From Chrysochromulina parva (lineage: Eukaryota; Haptophyta; Prymnesiales; Chrysochromulinaceae), in the NCBI GenBank assembly GCA_002887195.1, contig PJAB01001133.1, forward strand, positions 1 to 16,968: a stretch of 16,968 nucleotides of DNA. The letters are read 5' to 3'. Every line of letters begins with the position of its first letter. Position 1 is the first letter of the stretch. A program made the position numbers and the translations under genes. This document shows, piece after piece, positions 14,226 through 16,968 of this stretch. The notes beneath the pieces were generated by a model that made no database searches, was not told where the DNA came from, and worked only from the letters and a program-made list of their open reading frames with translations.

Positions 14226-15127
14226 AAACCTGAATTCTCGTTTCACATGACCAAAATTCATTCTGACATCGTGAGATCCTTCGGCCACACGGCCGGCACT
14301 CCCCGGCTGCACCCCCGCGCTGCACCGCACACTGACACTCCACACATGACGTGACCGCACACAGCGCGCCACCGACCGGCGACACCCGGCGGCGCCGTCC
14401 GCGGTCCTGTCACACCGTCCGACACTGCACACACCACACGGTCTCCGGTCTGTGGGCACTGGGTCTGGGGTGTCCGTGTGGCTGTCGGCAGTGGGCCAGT
14501 GGCGAGTAAGCGACTCGAGTCGGTGAGTGGCGTTTCGGGGGCGAGTGCGCATCGGGCATGGCATTGGGGTGGCCTGGTACCTCGGGACTGGGGGCGCGGC
14601 ACCGACGACCGAAAGCGACGCAAGTACGAAGTCGAGAAGATGCGCGGCGTGTGGTGCGCCCTGCCACGTGGACGTGCGGTGCCATGCACAACCTCCGCTC
14701 TCGTCTGCGCGCGCGCGGCTACCGCGGCGGCGCGCGCCGGGGCGGGTCTAGAGGGTGGGGGTTATCTGAGAGAGGACTTCAACAGACAACACACGTGCAC
14801 ACGTGCCAAGCCGACACCCGTCGAACGCGCATCACACCGCACACATCACGTGCTCATAACTTGAATGCCGGCTACGCTACGATGGAACGCTACGAACCCT
14901 CAAAAACAAAGCGTGTGCACACTCAAATGGTCATGCACTCGAGCGCACACCATCGTGCATGAACGGTGGTGACAGCGAAGTACATTGTACAAACCGAGCG
15001 ACCAGCACCATTACAACGCGAGCAGTGTCAAGAGTCGTAATCTTCGATATTGGTTGATTGGTTAGTTTGTTGGTTCGTTCTGAACATGCCTAGATGGGAT
15101 TGCGTGCCTGCCATTCGTCGACCTCGG
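14226..15127. other. 902-bp region between convergent genes, no gene recognised
   Basis: It lies between the stop of the cyclophilin-like gene (plus) and the stop of the MORN gene (minus), so it should mainly hold their 3'UTRs and terminators. I see no conserved protein or tRNA. It contains CA/GT-rich stretches, two CACGTG-like words around 14790-14810, a palindrome GTACATTGTAC at 14980-14990 and a 71-nt inverted repeat at 14423-14493. The right part is AT-richer. Confidence 0.5.
14423..14493. repeat. Imperfect inverted repeat (possible stem-loop)
   Basis: CACTGC (14423-14428) pairs with GCAGTG (14488-14493) and CCACACGG (14434-14441) pairs with CCGTGTGG (14474-14481), with a 5/6-nt internal loop and a 32-nt terminal loop. 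It lies 198 bp after the cyclophilin-like stop. It could be a 3'UTR structure or chance in CA/GT-rich sequence; the direction of transcription is unknown. Confidence 0.4.
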
Positions 15128-15930
15128 TCAGGACAAGCTTAACGGCTCAAGTGTGAGTGCGCCGCCGGTCATCCGCAGACTGGGTGATCCCTCCTTGAGC
15201 TGCGGTGGGCACATCTCGCCGATACGGTCGACGATCTCGCGCGCCTCCTCGAGTGAGATCTCGCCCACGAGATCGCCCTTCAGGAGCTTCCACGCTGCCG
15301 ACCGATCAGCTAAGAATCGAACACCCTCATCGACCTCCTCGCCGCCGGAATAGTTGACTACATCTGCGTTGCCGCTGGCGTAGTAGAATGTGCCCGGGCC
15401 ATCCTTGAGTCCATTCTTCCACGTTCCGCCGTACATGTCGCCGTCTGAAGCGAGAAGGGGCAACTTGTGAGCAAGTGTACGAGAGCTCCATGAGGGGAGC
15501 GTGTGGGGAGCAAGCGCATGCGGGCTAGCAGCTCTCACCGAGCATCTTGAAGCAACCGCGCCCATCCATCTTGCCGTGCCTCCACTCGCCCTCGTACGAC
15601 TCGCCGCTCGCAAACCTGCACGTGCCCCTGCCTTCGCGCTTGCCGTCCTTGTTGAGTTCCTGCAAAGGCAAGCGGATATGTCATCAGCGTGGCTGATTTC
15701 ATTACGTGCGCGGCGAGTGCGGTATTCGAAATCGAGACCCTCACGCCCTCGTAAACGTCGTTGTCCTCCGGGTCCTTGCTCAATCTCTTCTTGGAGCCAC
15801 CATGCCGCTTCTGTGTGCCGTTGCTCTTGTGCAGTCGATGAGAAGGGAGACTGTCTGGCATTTGTCGCGAGAGGGAGACTATTGTCTGCCAGAAAGTGGC
15901 TACAGCCGTCCACCTCGTCCCGCCCCACAT
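15128..15930 (-). CDS. MORN-repeat protein, three exons
   Basis: Predicted minus-strand exons 15930-15745, 15659-15539, 15444-15128; 624 nt, 207 residues, ending TGA. ATG 15930 follows an in-frame TGA upstream; ATG 15861 (residue 24) is an alternative. Splices use GTGAGG/TTGCAG and GTGAGAG/CTTCAG, giving DVYEG-ELNKDGKREG and KML-DGDMYGGTW. Three MORN motifs run from about residue 60: YEGELNKDGKREGRGTCRF, YEGEWRHGKMDGRGCFKML, YGGTWKNGLKDGPGTFYY. The N-terminus is basic (KRHGGSKKRLSKDPEDND). After the repeats comes GVRFLADRSAAWKLLKGD and ISLEEAREIVDRIGEM, a helical tail. MORN repeats bind phospholipids or act as protein scaffolds at membranes and in flagella. The specific role is unknown; the protein is small for a MORN kinase and carries no enzyme domain. 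Confidence 0.82.
15445..15538 (-). other. Intron 2 of the MORN gene (94 nt)
   Basis: Donor GCTCG|GTGAGAG, acceptor CGCTTCAG|ACGGC, after the first base of a codon; the split Asp codon restores KMLDGDMYGGTW. An ordinary short spliceosomal intron with a canonical donor and no repeats. Confidence 0.82.
15660..15744 (-). other. Intron 1 of the MORN gene (85 nt)
   Basis: Donor GAGGGC|GTGAGGG, acceptor CTTTGCAG|GAACTC, phase 0. Joining repairs the first MORN motif. Unlike the CHD-like introns there is no decamer array and no resemblance between the intron start and the next exon start. Confidence 0.8.
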
Positions 15931-16764
15931 CGCTTCGTCACTTTTTCAATTGGACGAAACTAATTGTCCGTCAACAGCTTCCAGACTTTTCGTATGATGA
16001 TATACCTCCGAGCACGTTCACATTCTCCTAGGGCCGACCAAGACACGATTGAAGGATCCGCCGAGGCATCATAGCCGTTCGCGTGTCTGAGTCTCGCAAC
16101 GACGCGATACGGAGGTTACTGCGACGGATCACATGCCCTCCTCTGTGTGTGTGGTTTGCGTCATCCACAGCTAACCTCTGTGCACTGCGTACGATGAGCT
16201 GCAACATTGTTACAGCATTGTCGGGGCCGCTTCGCATGTCCTTGTCCAGAGGGCATAGCCGGTCGCAGCGACGAGGCATTTGCGCCCGTCGAGTTCTGTT
16301 CGCGATCGCAGCGCGCACCTGCACGATGAAGGGTGGGCATCAGCAAATTGAGAGACGTTGGGGCGTGCGGCCGAGCAAGCTCGTCTGTAAGTGGGTGGGA
16401 CGGGATTCGCTTCTCTCAGCCAAAAAATTGTACACGTGCGGTGGCGTCACCCTTGCGTGCCACCTCTCGGCAGCAACGCTCTGATCGCCCGTCCGCTTGG
16501 GTCGTCATTGAGAAGGTGATGGCCATTGAGGTGGGCAGGCGAGGGCTGCGCGGCCGAGGGATGGGAAGCGAGCCTTTGAAGTAAAGCCGCGCACACCTGA
16601 ATCAGAAGGTGGCCCTCACTGATCGACGCCCAGGAGCAGCCATTAGAGATGGCGTCAACGCGGCACTGAACTGGTCGCGACGACCTCTTCTTAGGAACTG
16701 GGAACCTACGAACTTGTCATCCGCTCGGCAAGGTGGATAACCGTCCGCGAGCTGAGGCTCATGA
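15931..16764. other. 834-bp region upstream of the MORN gene, no gene recognised
   Basis: It is less GC-rich than the coding regions. Frames present (for example 16083-16484 plus, GTG-initiated) have no family likeness and mixed composition. It should contain the MORN gene promoter on its left and possibly the promoter of the partial frame starting at 16765 on its right. I see no repeats, RNA gene or clear TATA element. Confidence 0.5.
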
Positions 16765-16968
16765 ATGGCGCGCCCCGCGGCTACGTGTCGACCGCACAAA
16801 CGCCTTTCAGCTCCTGTGAAAAAACCCACGACGTCCAACTCGCCCATTCACACCTCAGTCTCCAGACCCCTCCTCCACACAGGAACTTTCTTTCACTCAG
16901 AAATTCCTCAAATTGTTTCGAAGATTGACGAAGTCGCGAGAGATTCGAGGAGCTCTTTCATGAGGGAT
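16765..16968 (+). CDS. Possible 5' end of a gene running off the right edge
   Basis: From ATG 16765 (TGAATGGC), with stops at 16753-16755 and 16762-16764 directly upstream, the frame stays open for 68 codons to the window end. The sequence begins MARPAATCRPHKRLSAPVKK, is rich in Arg, Lys, Ser, Thr and His and poor in acidic residues for about 45 residues, then becomes mixed and more helical (EIPQIVSKIDEVARDSR). That profile suits an organelle-targeting presequence followed by a mature start. Chance openness over 204 nt cannot be excluded and two acceptor-like sites (CCACACAG, CACTCAG) fall inside it. Confidence 0.3.
   Translation, partial: MARPAATCRPHKRLSAPVKKPTTSNSPIHTSVSRPLLHTGTFFHSEIPQIVSKIDEVARDSRSSFMRD

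Noticed and set aside
13803..14689. Long minus-strand frames opposite and beyond the cyclophilin-like gene
   Set aside because: They are shadows of the plus-strand coding region extended into intergenic sequence; no domain likeness.
14478..14962. Plus-strand frames in the intergenic region
   Set aside because: Arg/Ala-rich translations with no family signs, overlapping one another in different frames, with no splice or codon pattern support.
16083..16484. 133-codon plus-strand frame
   Set aside because: Starts at GTG, no homology by eye, and the composition looks like translated non-coding sequence.
1..16968. tRNA, rRNA, transposase, viral or toxin genes
   Set aside because: I looked for tRNA arm patterns, transposase catalytic motifs, terminal repeats and viral replication motifs on both strands and found none.

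Overview
The window is nuclear DNA of a eukaryote. It is GC-rich, with genes split by short spliceosomal introns of 65-145 nt, and its proteins are eukaryotic chromatin, MORN-repeat and divergent cyclophilin families. A GC-rich unicellular alga is most likely. The mix of AP2-like domains, MORN repeats and Ala/Gly/Glu-rich low-complexity protein leads me to favour a haptophyte or similar microalga, but that is inference. There is no sign of bacterial, plasmid or organellar sequence. Several long frames open only at TTG or GTG, so I placed starts at ATG codons.

Layout: (1) 1-1443, minus strand: 5' part of a gene for a Lys/Ala/Glu repeat (coiled-coil or single-helix) protein that runs off the left edge. 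(2) A 144-bp divergent promoter region. (3) 1588-2616, plus: an intronless PfkB-family carbohydrate kinase. (4) 2807-13147, plus: one very large gene of eight predicted exons, about 3,227 residues, encoding a CHD-type SNF2 chromatin remodeler with an unusual set of reader domains. In order these are a CXXC half-finger, Tudor-like, ZZ-like, AP2-like, PHD, tandem chromodomains, tandem Agenet-like, Tudor, SNF2 ATPase, a Cro/C1-like helix-turn-helix, a second PHD and duplicated C2HC fingers. (5) 13437-14225, plus: a divergent cyclophilin-like protein with a probable 5'UTR intron. (6) 14226-15127: space between convergent genes with no recognised gene. (7) 15128-15930, minus: a three-exon MORN-repeat protein. 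(8) 15931-16764: nothing recognised, followed by a possible gene start running off the right edge.

The most interesting signals are in the CHD-like gene. Five of its seven introns contain arrays of a TGATGACCTC-like decamer, three sharing an identical CCTCATCAG end. At six of the seven introns the first bases of the intron resemble the first bases of the downstream exon. Introns of the neighbouring cyclophilin and MORN genes lack both properties and have ordinary GTGAG donors. This suggests two intron classes, one possibly young and created by duplication or insertion. The genes do not form an operon or an obvious pathway; the remodeler is nuclear, and the kinase, cyclophilin and MORN protein look unrelated to it.
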